Shown here: positions 7,961 to 15,475 of the stretch, piece by piece | Numbering within the stretch: position 1 is the first letter of the stretch | Layout of the letters: each line of letters starts with the position of its first letter | Origin: Alcanivorax sp. DG881 | GTDB lineage: Bacteria; Pseudomonadota; Gammaproteobacteria; Pseudomonadales; Alcanivoracaceae | NCBI RefSeq assembly: GCF_000155615.1 | Contig: NZ_DS989915.1 | Coordinates: 3,613,796 to 3,656,906, forward strand | Reading direction: 5' to 3' | Length of the DNA stretch: 43,111 nucleotides | Notes under the pieces: model-generated | What the model was told of the DNA's origin: nothing | What the model saw: the letters and a program-made list of their open reading frames with translations, nothing else | Databases searched by the model: none | Position numbers and translations under genes: made by a program

Positions 7961-7998
7961 GCCGCTCTGCGGCTGCAACGCGCTTCACGCAACACGCA
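7961..7998 (+). repeat. Post-terminator repeat, copy A
   Basis: Directly after the T tract comes GCCGCTCTGCGGC and then about 24 bases. Together these match, with about five differences, the sequence beyond the minus-strand terminator at 34982-35009 (copy B, 34945-34981). Both copies have the same orientation relative to their terminator. The reading frames through it give the spurious peptide CCVKRVAAAERHKK. Confidence 0.6.
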
Positions 7999-8033
7999 TA
8001 CACGTGACCCACACCTAATCCCCCTCTCATGGT

Positions 8034-8061
8034 TTGCTTTCGCTATGGCGCTCCGTACACT
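8034..8061 (+). promoter_or_regulatory. Probable promoter of the histidine phosphatase gene
   Basis: TTGCTT (8034-8039), a 16-base spacer and TACACT (8056-8061) are well placed 27 bases before the ATG at 8088. It lies downstream of the tRNA terminator, so the gene needs its own promoter. Confidence 0.45.
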
Positions 8062-8087
8062 AAGGCCTGACCCAAAGTGAAGAGACT

Positions 8088-8753
8088 ATGGCGCGCCTAC
8101 ACCCGCGATTGCTGGAAGCCCTTAACCTGTTACCGCAGGACAAACCCGTTCATTTGCTGACGCGGCACTCTGTGCGTGAACTGGCCAAGAACGGTTTTGC
8201 GGATTACCGCCTGCCCCTGACGCCGGAAGGCATCGATATGGCCCGGGAGTGGGGTAGCCAGTTGGCGCGTCCGGTGGATGCGTTCTTTTCCAGCCCGGTG
8301 GGGCGTTGTGTGAACACCGCCAAGGCCATGGCTGAAGGGGCCCGCAAGGCAGGGCTGCTTGAGACGATTCCCGAGATTACGACCGACACCACCCTGGTAG
8401 AGCCAGGCTGTTACGTGGAAGACCTGAACCAGGTTGGCCCCACGTTCCTGAAAATGGGGGCGTTCAAATTCCTTAATCAGCACTTGCAGCAACCCTTTGA
8501 GGGCATGCTGTCGCCGGCGGAAGGCCGCGCCAAGCTGGCGCGCTACCTGAGTGAGCGCGAACCGGCCCCGGGGCACCTGAATGTGCACGTGACCCACGAC
8601 ACCATTCTTGCCGTGCTGGTGGCCGAGCTTCACGGGCATCGGCGTATTACCGAGGATGACTGGCCCTGGATGATGGAAGGGCTGTGGCTGTGGTTCAGTG
8701 GCGGCCAGCTTCACTGGATATGGCGTGGTGATCACGGCCACCGTGCGTTGTAA
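8088..8753 (+). CDS. Histidine phosphatase superfamily protein
   Basis: The 221-residue protein has the histidine-phosphatase core. TRHSVRE carries the catalytic His27 flanked by Arg26 and Arg30, LTPEGIDMA is a typical second segment, SSPVGRC holds the third arginine (R73), and HVTHDT carries the second histidine (H170). The usual RHG reads RHS here. A cytosolic phosphomonoesterase is likely; the substrate cannot be inferred. It stands upstream of yadGH, separated by 51 bases, and may be co-transcribed with them. Confidence 0.8.
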   Translation: MARLHPRLLEALNLLPQDKPVHLLTRHSVRELAKNGFADYRLPLTPEGIDMAREWGSQLARPVDAFFSSPVGRCVNTAKAMAEGARKAGLLETIPEITTDTTLVEPGCYVEDLNQVGPTFLKMGAFKFLNQHLQQPFEGMLSPAEGRAKLARYLSEREPAPGHLNVHVTHDTILAVLVAELHGHRRITEDDWPWMMEGLWLWFSGGQLHWIWRGDHGHRAL

Positions 8754-8804
8754 CCACATTTCTAAACCGATCTCTCCGTTTACCGACTTCTGACGAGGTG
8801 TGCC

Positions 8805-9737
8805 TTGTCCGCGCTGACAATTCGCAATTTGACCAAAACCTATGCCAATGGCGTGCAAGCGCTTAAAGGCATTGATCTGGAGGTGAAGAAGGGCGACTTT
8901 TTTGCCTTGCTGGGCCCCAACGGCGCTGGCAAATCCACCACCATTGGTGTGATTAGCTCGCTGGTGAACAAAACCGGCGGGGACGTCAGTATCTTCGGTT
9001 ACTCTCTGGATACCCAGCGGTCCCTGGCCAAGAAGCAGATTGGTGTGGTGCCCCAGGAATTCAATTTCAATCAGTTCGAAAAAGTGTTCGATATTGTGGT
9101 GACCCAGGCCGGGTTTTACGGCATTCCGGCGCCTCTGGCCCGTGAGCGGGCAGAAAAATACCTGCGCCAACTGGGCCTGTGGGACAAACGCGACAAACAG
9201 TCGCGGACCTTGTCCGGGGGCATGAAGCGGCGCTTGATGATTGCCCGTGCCCTGGTTCATGAGCCGGAACTGCTGATTCTGGATGAGCCTACCGCTGGCG
9301 TGGATATCGAGCTGCGTCGCTCCATGTGGGATTTTCTTACCCGCCTGAATGAGCAAGGCAAAACCATCATTTTGACCACGCACTACCTGGAAGAAGCCGA
9401 GTCGCTGTGTCGGCATATCGCCATTATTGATCATGGCATGATCGCGGAAAATACGGACATGAAATCCCTGCTGGAACAGCTGCAGGTGGAGACCTTTGTT
9501 CTGGACCTGGCCCGGCCGGTGACCGAGGCTCCGCAGCTGGAAGGTTTTGAGGTATGGCTGCGCGATGCCAAGACCCTGGAAGTGGCGGTGCCGAAAAGCG
9601 AAAGCCTCAATACCCTGTTTGTGGAGCTGGCCCGACTCAATTTTGAGGTCATGAGCATGCGTAACAAGGCAAACCGGCTGGAAGAATTGTTTGTGCGGTT
9701 GGTCGAGCAAAATCTGCCAGGAGAGCAAGCCTCATGA
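8805..9737 (+). CDS. yadG: ABC-2 type transporter ATP-binding protein, YadG-like
   Basis: The 310-residue ATPase has Walker A GPNGAGKST at residues 37-45, signature LSGGMKRR, Walker B LLILDEP and the switch histidine in TTHYLEEAE. A C-terminal extension of about 90 residues is usual for this subfamily. Size and partner match E. coli YadG (308 residues). The start is a TTG at 8805 with GAGG at 8795-8798. The stop overlaps the permease gene. The pair would export an unidentified substrate across the inner membrane. Confidence 0.85.
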   Translation: MSALTIRNLTKTYANGVQALKGIDLEVKKGDFFALLGPNGAGKSTTIGVISSLVNKTGGDVSIFGYSLDTQRSLAKKQIGVVPQEFNFNQFEKVFDIVVTQAGFYGIPAPLARERAEKYLRQLGLWDKRDKQSRTLSGGMKRRLMIARALVHEPELLILDEPTAGVDIELRRSMWDFLTRLNEQGKTIILTTHYLEEAESLCRHIAIIDHGMIAENTDMKSLLEQLQVETFVLDLARPVTEAPQLEGFEVWLRDAKTLEVAVPKSESLNTLFVELARLNFEVMSMRNKANRLEELFVRLVEQNLPGEQAS

Positions 9738-10507
9738 GTGCACGCGAGCAATGGGTGGCGTTCCTGACCCTGGTGACCAAGGAAATTCGCCGTTTCACCC
9801 GTATCTGGCCGCAGACCCTGCTGCCACCGGCAATCACCATGACGTTGTATTTCGTGATTTTCGGCAACCTGATTGGCAGTCGTATCGGGGATATGGGCGG
9901 GTTCGATTACATGCAGTACATCGTGCCCGGGCTGATCATGATGAGCGTAATCCAGAACAGTTACGGCAACGTGGTGAGCTCATTCTTTTCCACCAAGTTC
10001 CAGCATTCCATTGAGGAAATGCTGGTCTCGCCGATGCCGTCCCATGTGATTCTCAATGGCTATGTGGTTGGCGGCATGGTGCGTGGCATGCTGGTGGGGC
10101 TGATTGTCAGCCTGCTCAGCCTGTTCTTTACTCACCTGTCCATGCAGCATGTCTTTATCACCATCACGGTGGTGGTGCTCACCGCAGCGTTGTTTGCATT
10201 GGGCGGTTTCATCAATGCCACCTTCGCCACCAAATTTGATGATATCGCCATCGTGCCCACGTTTATCCTGACGCCGCTGACGTATCTGGGCGGGGTGTTT
10301 TATTCCATTGATCTGCTGCCGGAGTTCTGGCGCACCGTGAGCCTGGCAAACCCCATCGTGTATATGGTGAACGCCTTCCGGTACGGGGTGCTGGGCGTGA
10401 GTGACGTGAATGTTTATGCCTCGCTGGGCGTCATTCTGGCGTTTGTGATCGCTTTCTACTTATTCGCGCTGTGGTTGCTGCATCGTGGTACCGGTATTCG
10501 GCACTAA
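9734..10507 (+). CDS. yadH: ABC-2 type transporter permease, YadH-like
   Basis: This is a 257-residue membrane protein with about six hydrophobic helices, a close match in length to E. coli YadH (256). It contains the ABC-2 signature region FILTPLTYLGGVFYSIDLLP and ends with a basic tail. The ATG overlaps the yadG stop by four bases, so the two subunits are co-translated. The substrate is not known from the family or the context. Confidence 0.87.
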   Translation: MSAREQWVAFLTLVTKEIRRFTRIWPQTLLPPAITMTLYFVIFGNLIGSRIGDMGGFDYMQYIVPGLIMMSVIQNSYGNVVSSFFSTKFQHSIEEMLVSPMPSHVILNGYVVGGMVRGMLVGLIVSLLSLFFTHLSMQHVFITITVVVLTAALFALGGFINATFATKFDDIAIVPTFILTPLTYLGGVFYSIDLLPEFWRTVSLANPIVYMVNAFRYGVLGVSDVNVYASLGVILAFVIAFYLFALWLLHRGTGIRH

Positions 10508-10572
10508 CGAAACCGGTTAAATCCGGCTATGATTAAAGTCAGTCCCATGGACGGGAGTGCCAAGAGGTTATC

Positions 10573-11397
10573 ATGAGCTATCTGAAGGAAACGCCGCTGG
10601 GTCGCTCCAGCGAGTATGTTGACGAGTACATGCCTTCGCTGTTGTGTCCGGTGCCGCGCTGGGATGCCCGCGAGTCTCTGGAGCTGGAAGACACCACACT
10701 GCCGTTCCACGGTACCGATATCTGGAATGCGTACGAATTGTCCTGGCTCAACGAGAAGGGCAAGCCCCTGGTGGCCATGTGCGAGCTGCGTGTGCCCTGC
10801 ACCACCCCCAATATTGTCGAGTCCAAGTCGCTCAAGCTGTACCTGAACTCGTTTGCCAATACCCGCTTTGAAAGCCGCGATGCAGTGCGTGCAGCCATCG
10901 AAAAAGATGTGGCTCACACCGTGGGTGGCGATATCGAGGTGCTGCTGTATTCGTTGCAAGAGTCTGCCGGTTTCCCCGTCTGGGAAGACCGTGGTGACTG
11001 TGTGGACAATATCGATCTGTCCTTTGAGCATTATGAGTACCGTCCTGATCTGTTGCTCTGCGATCAGGGCTCCGAGCAGACTGGCCAGCTCTATTCGCAC
11101 TTGCTGCGCAGTCATTGTCCGGTCACCGATCAGCCAGACTGGGCTACCGTGGTGATCCGCTATACCGGCCGTGCCATCAGCCCGGCCAGCTTCTTGCGTT
11201 ATGTGGTGTCACTGCGTAATCACCAGGGGTTTCACGAACAGATTATCGAACAGATCTTCGTGGATCTGATGGCCCAGTGTTCGCCCCGTCACCTGACCGT
11301 GTACGGCCGCTTTACTCGCCGGGGCGGCATTGATATCAACCCGTTCCGCTCCAACAGCGAACAACCCCTCCCCAACCGTCGCACCATTCGTCAGTAG
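10573..11397 (+). CDS. queF: NADPH-dependent 7-cyano-7-deazaguanine reductase QueF
   Basis: QueF reduces preQ0 to preQ1 in the queuosine pathway of tRNA modification. At 274 residues it is the long, two-module type found in E. coli. The N-terminal half carries the family motif [12 protein letters not shown]. The C-terminal half carries the catalytic cysteine C182 in [11 protein letters not shown], with D189 as the proton donor seven residues on, as in E. coli QueF. The start is the ATG at 10573 after AAGAGG. No preQ1 riboswitch is evident upstream. Confidence 0.96.
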   Translation: MSYLKETPLGRSSEYVDEYMPSLLCPVPRWDARESLELEDTTLPFHGTDIWNAYELSWLNEKGKPLVAMCELRVPCTTPNIVESKSLKLYLNSFANTRFESRDAVRAAIEKDVAHTVGGDIEVLLYSLQESAGFPVWEDRGDCVDNIDLSFEHYEYRPDLLLCDQGSEQTGQLYSHLLRSHCPVTDQPDWATVVIRYTGRAISPASFLRYVVSLRNHQGFHEQIIEQIFVDLMAQCSPRHLTVYGRFTRRGGIDINPFRSNSEQPLPNRRTIRQ

Positions 11398-11440
11398 CAA
11401 GGATGGTGGCGGGTTTTATTTTTCAACAAGGAGCCTTTGA

Positions 11441-11809
11441 ATGAGCGAAGAAAATAACAGCAATGGTCTGGCGAAGCAGGAAGAGCGGAGCCTCGGTCTG
11501 GCATGCCACCTGTTGGCCTTTGTCGGTATGGTATTTCCGTTCGGCAATATTCTGGGGCCACTGGTGATCTGGCTGGTTAAAAAAGACGATAGTGCCTTCG
11601 TGGACGATCAGGGCAAGGAAGCGTTGAATTTCAATATCACTATTTCCATCGCAGGTTTTGTCGCCTTCCTGCTCACCTTCGTGGTTATTGGCGCCATCCT
11701 GCTGCCGATTATTGGTATCTTCTGGTTGGTGATGACCATCGTGGCTGCCGTAAAGGCCAATGGTGGAGAGCACTACCGTTATCCGCTGACGATTCGGTTG
11801 ATCAAATAG
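11441..11809 (+). CDS. DUF4870 small membrane protein
   Basis: The 122-residue protein matches the DUF4870 pattern. A cytosolic start (KQEERSLGLACHLLAFVGMV) leads into a first helix, then GNILGPLVIWLVKKDDSAFVDDQGKEALNFNITI and two further helices. There is no known function. AGGAG precedes the ATG by 8 bases. It stands 43 bases after queF on the same strand and may read from the same transcript. Confidence 0.8.
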   Translation: MSEENNSNGLAKQEERSLGLACHLLAFVGMVFPFGNILGPLVIWLVKKDDSAFVDDQGKEALNFNITISIAGFVAFLLTFVVIGAILLPIIGIFWLVMTIVAAVKANGGEHYRYPLTIRLIK

Positions 11810-11823
11810 CCTCCATCCTCATC

Positions 11824-12004
11824 GTAGGAGCGTCGCTTGCGGCGCGATAGATCAATAGTGACGAGTTGCGAGAAGCGAGTTCCGAAAATCCAAATCTGGA
11901 CGTTGGGAAAGTCAGGTTTTCGCTTCTCGCTTCTCGCTTCTCGTCTCTCGTCTCTCGTCTCTCGGAATTGAGTTTGGTGATCGCGCCGCGAGCGACGCTC
12001 CTGC
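11824..12004. repeat. Inverted REP-like pair enclosing heptamer repeats
   Basis: A 25-base arm at 11824-11848 (GTAGGAGCGTCGCTTGCGGC and on) is repeated inverted at 11980-12004 with two differences. Such GTAGGAGC...GCGGCGCGA arms resemble REP elements of pseudomonads. Between them, at 11921-11962, are three CGCTTCT units and then three CGTCTCT units, preceded at about 11862-11878 by a partly complementary CGAGTTGCGAGAAGCGAG. It sits between the convergent DUF4870 and AbgT genes and may end transcripts from both sides. Confidence 0.75.
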
Positions 12005-12018
12005 GCCGAGGTGAGTTG

Positions 12019-13497
12019 CTACGGCCCCAGCGGCCAGCCAAACCCGATCCACACGCCCAACAGCACCGACCACCCCAGCAGCAATGTCAGGCTGTAGGGC
12101 AGCATCAGGGCAATCAAGGTGCCGATGCCGGTGTCCGGTTGATAGCGCCTGGCGAAGCCCAGGACCAGCACGAAGTAGGGCATTAGCGGGGTGATGATAT
12201 TGGTACTGGAATCGCCAACCCGGTAGGCCGCCTGGCTGGCTTCGGGGGAAATGCCCAGCAGCATCAGCATGGGAATGAAGACCGGGGCGAGAATGGACCA
12301 TTTGGCTGAGGCGCTGCCGATCATCAGGTTGGTCAGCGCAGTGAGCATGACAAACAGCAATAGCAGAACCACTTTGGGCATGGTCAGTGCGCCAAGCCAG
12401 GCGGCGCCTTTCACTGCCAGTAGCAGGCCCAGCTGGCTGTAGTTAAACCAGGCCACGAACTGCGCTGCAAAGAACATCAGCACCAGATACCCGGCCATGG
12501 AGGCCATGGTGGTTTCCATGGCGGTAATAATGTCACCACTGCTGCGAAATTGCCCACTGACCCGGCCGTACACTGCTCCGCAGATCCCCGCAATCAATGC
12601 CACGATGACCACCAGGCCATGAATGAATGGCGAGCCCAGCACTCCGCCGGTCTCCGGGTGGCGCAGTGGCGCGTCACTTGGCAGTACCAGTAACGCCAGC
12701 CCGGCGAGCAGCACCACCAGGGTTAAACCCGTCCACCGCATGGCGCGGGGATGAGTATGTGGCACCTCCGGGGAGGCGGCCGTCGCTGCAGCGGAATGCA
12801 TCAGCCGGGGTTCGGTCAGCTTCCTTGTGACCAGTGTCACCAGCCCGGTCACAAGAAAGGTGGAGGCGATGATGAACCAGTAATTGCCGGTGGCATCCAC
12901 GGTGCGTTCCGGGGCAATAATATGCGCCGCTTCTGTGGACAGCCCGGCCAGGGTCGCGTCCACCGGCCCCACTAGCAGGTTGGCGCTGAAGCCGCCGGAA
13001 ACGGCGGCAAAGGCGGTGGCGATACCGGCGATGGGAGAGCGTCCAGCCAGCTGGAATACCAGCCCGGCCAGGGGAATGAGTACCACATAGCCGGCGTCCA
13101 CGGTCAGGCTGGAGAGCACGCCGGCAAACGCAACGGTGAACACCAGGGTGCTGCCGGAGGCGCGCCTTACCAGGCTGGCCAGGCTCACGGAAAGCAGGCC
13201 TGATTGTTCTGCCACCCCCAAGCCCAGCATGGCGACGAGCACCACGCCCAATGGAGCAAAGCTGGTGAAGTTGCCCACCAGGGTGGTGAACAGGTAGCGC
13301 AGGCCGTCACCGTCGAGCAGCGAGCGGGCGGTAATGGTGTCGTCGGTCAGGGGGTGGACGGCGGTGATATCCAGTGCGCCCAGCAATGCGGTAAGGGGAA
13401 GCAGCAGCAGGCACAGCCAGACAAACAGCAAGGTGGGGTGGGGCAGTCGGTTGCCCAGTTGCTCCAGCCGAGCCAGCCAGCCATGGGTGCGGGTCAT
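12019..13497 (-). CDS. AbgT family transporter
   Basis: This is a 492-residue polytopic membrane protein of the AbgT family. Members take up p-aminobenzoyl-glutamate or export antimetabolites such as sulfonamides. Typical segments are FTSFAPLGVVLVAMLGLGVAEQSG, LVGPVDATLAGLSTEAA and VGDSSTNIITPLMPYF. An open frame continues upstream through tRNA-Ser, so the start must be chosen: ATG at 13497 has AGGGGA upstream and begins MTRTHGWLARLEQLGNRLPHPTLLFVWL, a typical AbgT start. Whether it imports or exports cannot be told here. Confidence 0.88.
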   Translation of the reverse strand: MTRTHGWLARLEQLGNRLPHPTLLFVWLCLLLLPLTALLGALDITAVHPLTDDTITARSLLDGDGLRYLFTTLVGNFTSFAPLGVVLVAMLGLGVAEQSGLLSVSLASLVRRASGSTLVFTVAFAGVLSSLTVDAGYVVLIPLAGLVFQLAGRSPIAGIATAFAAVSGGFSANLLVGPVDATLAGLSTEAAHIIAPERTVDATGNYWFIIASTFLVTGLVTLVTRKLTEPRLMHSAAATAASPEVPHTHPRAMRWTGLTLVVLLAGLALLVLPSDAPLRHPETGGVLGSPFIHGLVVIVALIAGICGAVYGRVSGQFRSSGDIITAMETTMASMAGYLVLMFFAAQFVAWFNYSQLGLLLAVKGAAWLGALTMPKVVLLLLFVMLTALTNLMIGSASAKWSILAPVFIPMLMLLGISPEASQAAYRVGDSSTNIITPLMPYFVLVLGFARRYQPDTGIGTLIALMLPYSLTLLLGWSVLLGVWIGFGWPLGP

Positions 13498-13641
13498 GAA
13501 GGTTTCCCCTGAAAATGAACTCTCTACTTTAGCGACTGGGGGGAATCCCGGGCAAGTAACGGTAATAGGAGGGGCAGGATAACCTGATGCGATCGAAACC
13601 ATCCGGCGGAGCCGGACGTGTTGCGGCCGCGAAAGCAGCAT

Positions 13642-13670
13642 AAAAAAAGCCCCGCGTTTGCGGGGCTTTT
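13642..13670 (-). terminator. Terminator of tRNA-Ser
   Basis: Stem GCCCCGC (13649-13655) pairs with GCGGGGC (13660-13666) around GTTT. On the minus strand the stem is followed by seven Ts. It stops the tRNA-Ser transcript before abgT. On the plus side four Ts follow, so it may be weakly bidirectional. Beyond it (13614-13630) is GCGGCCGCAACACG on the minus strand, a short match to the post-terminator repeat. Confidence 0.88.
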
Positions 13671-13676
13671 CATGTT

Positions 13677-13764
13677 TGGCGGTGAGGGAGGGATTCGAAC
13701 CCTCGATACCTTGCGGTATACACACTTTCCAGGCGTGCTCCTTCGGCCACTCGGACACCTCACC
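13677..13764 (-). tRNA. tRNA-Ser (anticodon GGA)
   Basis: Read on the minus strand, the acceptor stem GGTGAGG/CCTCACC, a long variable arm (TACCGCAAGGTA), anticodon stem CACGC/GTGTG with GGA at 13730-13728, the T arm GGGTTCGAATCCC and encoded CCA make a class II serine tRNA of 88 bases. Confidence 0.96.
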
Positions 13765-13807
13765 AGATTGTCGTCAACAGCGCACTGGGCAACTCTTGAG
13801 GGCGCGT

Positions 13808-13836
13808 AGAGTACCGGAGGGCGCGGCGGGAGGCAA
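13808..13836 (-). promoter_or_regulatory. Promoter of tRNA-Ser
   Basis: On the minus strand TTGCCT (13836-13831), a 17-base spacer and TACTCT (13813-13808) form a good sigma-70 promoter. The -10 is followed at once by ACGCGCC, the same GC-rich discriminator as at the tRNA-Glu promoter. Transcription would start about 37 bases before the tRNA. Confidence 0.65.
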
Positions 13837-13855
13837 GCGTCCCGCCGCCGGTTGC

Positions 13856-14302
13856 TCAGGGTTTGAGCAGTGACAACAAAGAGCAGGCTTGATCCACGGC
13901 CAGCCAGCTGACCAGGGCGACCTGCACCAGGAAGAAGCCAAAGCGAATCTGTACCAGCCAGTGATTGACGCCAACCAGATGGATCGTGCTCTGGGCCACA
14001 CGGGCGGCAACGATCCAGGGCAGGAGGGTGTCACTCAGTGCAGTGTTGCCGAGCCACAATGCGGTGGCTACGACAACGATGAGAACGCCGAGCAATTCCA
14101 GTGTGTTCTGGTAAGCGCGATGCAGCCGGTTGAGCGGGCAGGCCGGGTTGTAGTGGTAGGGCGGAAACCCGTCCGCTTTGCTCTTGCCGCTCAACACGGC
14201 CAGGGAGCGGGCGGTGATCAGCAGGATAAGCAGAAACAGTGCCCAGCCCGCATACGCAAGCAAATAAAGGTGAGTGGTAAGAATGGTGATGTCAGCAGTC
14301 AT
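13856..14302 (-). CDS. MAPEG family membrane protein
   Basis: This 148-residue protein has four hydrophobic segments. The MAPEG-type motif RAYQNTLE lies at residues 62-69, after the conserved region PLNRLHR. Bacterial MAPEG proteins are poorly characterised relatives of glutathione-dependent eicosanoid enzymes. It is the last gene of a minus-strand trio, its start overlapping the thioesterase-like gene's stop by four bases. A glutathione-linked role would be an inference from the family only. Confidence 0.8.
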   Translation of the reverse strand: MTADITILTTHLYLLAYAGWALFLLILLITARSLAVLSGKSKADGFPPYHYNPACPLNRLHRAYQNTLELLGVLIVVVATALWLGNTALSDTLLPWIVAARVAQSTIHLVGVNHWLVQIRFGFFLVQVALVSWLAVDQACSLLSLLKP

Positions 14303-14751
14303 GGCAATCCGATCCTCGCAAGATAAAGACCCTGATATTCGCAGACCTGTGTACCGTTGGCACTGGTACCCTGCGCCAAAATTGACAGTGTGGCTTTCCC
14401 GCGGCGTTGCAGCCGCTGCTCGAAGCGGTGGATGTCGTCGGCGCTGGCTGAGGCAGTGATATGCATGTCGCTGTCCAGCGGCAGCAGGTACTTCAGCCCG
14501 GTTTCAACGGCAACCACATCCGCTGTTGCCCCCGCTTGCCGGGCTAACAGGGTCGTCAGGCTCCAGCCCGCCAGGGTCAGCAGGGCCGACTGGCTGCCAG
14601 CGAAGAAGGTGCCTTTGTCGTTGTGGTTGGGTGCCAGTGGCGCGGTAAGGGTCAGCGACTGGCCATCGAAGGTCTCAAGCTGAAAATCCAGATGCCGGGT
14701 AAGCGGAATGGCATCGCGCACCTGTTCTGCCAACTTCGCCAGATCCATCAT
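14299..14751 (-). CDS. YiiD C-terminal-like putative thioesterase
   Basis: The 150-residue product looks like a hotdog-fold protein of the YiiD_C type. It has a helix-rich start, the central NHNDKGTFFAGSQSALLTLAGW segment (the hotdog helix and its lead-in) and a strand pattern ending QVCEYQGLYLAR. Thioester hydrolysis is likely but the acyl substrate is unknown. Two ATGs are adjacent (14751 and 14748); either overlaps the nitroreductase stop, implying coupled translation. Confidence 0.7.
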   Translation of the reverse strand: MMDLAKLAEQVRDAIPLTRHLDFQLETFDGQSLTLTAPLAPNHNDKGTFFAGSQSALLTLAGWSLTTLLARQAGATADVVAVETGLKYLLPLDSDMHITASASADDIHRFEQRLQRRGKATLSILAQGTSANGTQVCEYQGLYLARIGLP

Positions 14752-15305
14752 GGCAGTTCGCGGATGAAATCAGCGGGGCTGTCGTTGGGCAGGGATTTCA
14801 GGCTGCCCACGGGTTTGCCCAGGTACAGGTAGGCGACGACCTGATCCTTGGCCGCGAAGCCGAGCTTTTCCTTGGCCAGGGTGGAATTGGCCATGGCTCC
14901 GGTGCGCCACATGGCGCCAATACCCTGTTCGTAGGCGGCGAGCATCATGTTCTGCACTGACGCACCCACCGCCAGCACCTGTTCCCAGACCGGAATCTTG
15001 TGGCCTTCGGTCACTTCGGCCACGGCGACGATAATGGTAGGGGCACGCAGGGCCTTGTTGCGGGCGATGTCCCGGGCGCGGTTATCGGCGTCGGGTTGTT
15101 CCTCAAGCAGGTGGGCGACCATGATGTCGCCCAGGCGCTCGCGCTGGCGGCCCTGTAGAACGATGAAGCGCCAGGGGCGCAGCAGGCCATGATCCGGGGC
15201 GCGGATGGCGGCACGCAGCAACATGTCCAGTTGCTCATCGCTGGGGCCGGGGGCTTCCAGGCGCGGGGCGGATACACGGGTGGTCAGGGCGGTGAGGGTG
15301 TCCAT
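14748..15305 (-). CDS. Nitroreductase family protein, YdjA-like
   Basis: The 185-residue protein matches the short YdjA type of FMN-dependent nitroreductases. Visible are APDHGLLRPWRFIVLQG for FMN phosphate binding, GASVQNMMLAAYEQGIGAMWRTG in the middle, and a YLYLGKP end. It probably reduces nitro compounds or quinones with NAD(P)H in the cytoplasm. It is the first gene of the minus-strand trio with the thioesterase-like and MAPEG genes. The 170 bases between it and the divergent adenylate cyclase gene presumably hold both promoters, though I see no strong match. Confidence 0.87.
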   Translation of the reverse strand: MDTLTALTTRVSAPRLEAPGPSDEQLDMLLRAAIRAPDHGLLRPWRFIVLQGRQRERLGDIMVAHLLEEQPDADNRARDIARNKALRAPTIIVAVAEVTEGHKIPVWEQVLAVGASVQNMMLAAYEQGIGAMWRTGAMANSTLAKEKLGFAAKDQVVAYLYLGKPVGSLKSLPNDSPADFIRELP

Positions 15306-15475
15306 TCAGGGCTCCTATTACAACGGCGCCATGGTAGCCCGAATTGCAGATGAGTCCCAGTTGCAGGGTGTGCCGGTTTTCCGGTGGCAGGGAATAGCAG
15401 ACCTTTAGTCATCCCAGTCTTTTTTCTTAGAAGGGAAACCGCTAAGCTTCGCAGAAATCGCGTGAAACCGTTCAC

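Noticed and set aside
8130-9728. A 532-codon open frame on the minus strand opposite the histidine phosphatase and yadG.
   Set aside because: It is antisense to two genes with clear motifs, is rich in His and Gln as reverse-frame shadows of GC-rich genes are, and shows no domain.
10508-10572. A preQ1 riboswitch ahead of queF.
   Set aside because: The 65-base leader lacks the C-rich loop and A-rich tail of preQ1 aptamers; only a short CCGG palindrome is visible.
11921-11962. Tandem heptamers considered as a CRISPR array.
   Set aside because: The units are seven bases without spacers and no cas genes are present.
13498-13758. An N-terminal extension of the AbgT transporter reading through tRNA-Ser.
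   Set aside because: The extension crosses a tRNA and its terminator; ATG at 13497 has a good ribosome site and a normal AbgT N-terminus.
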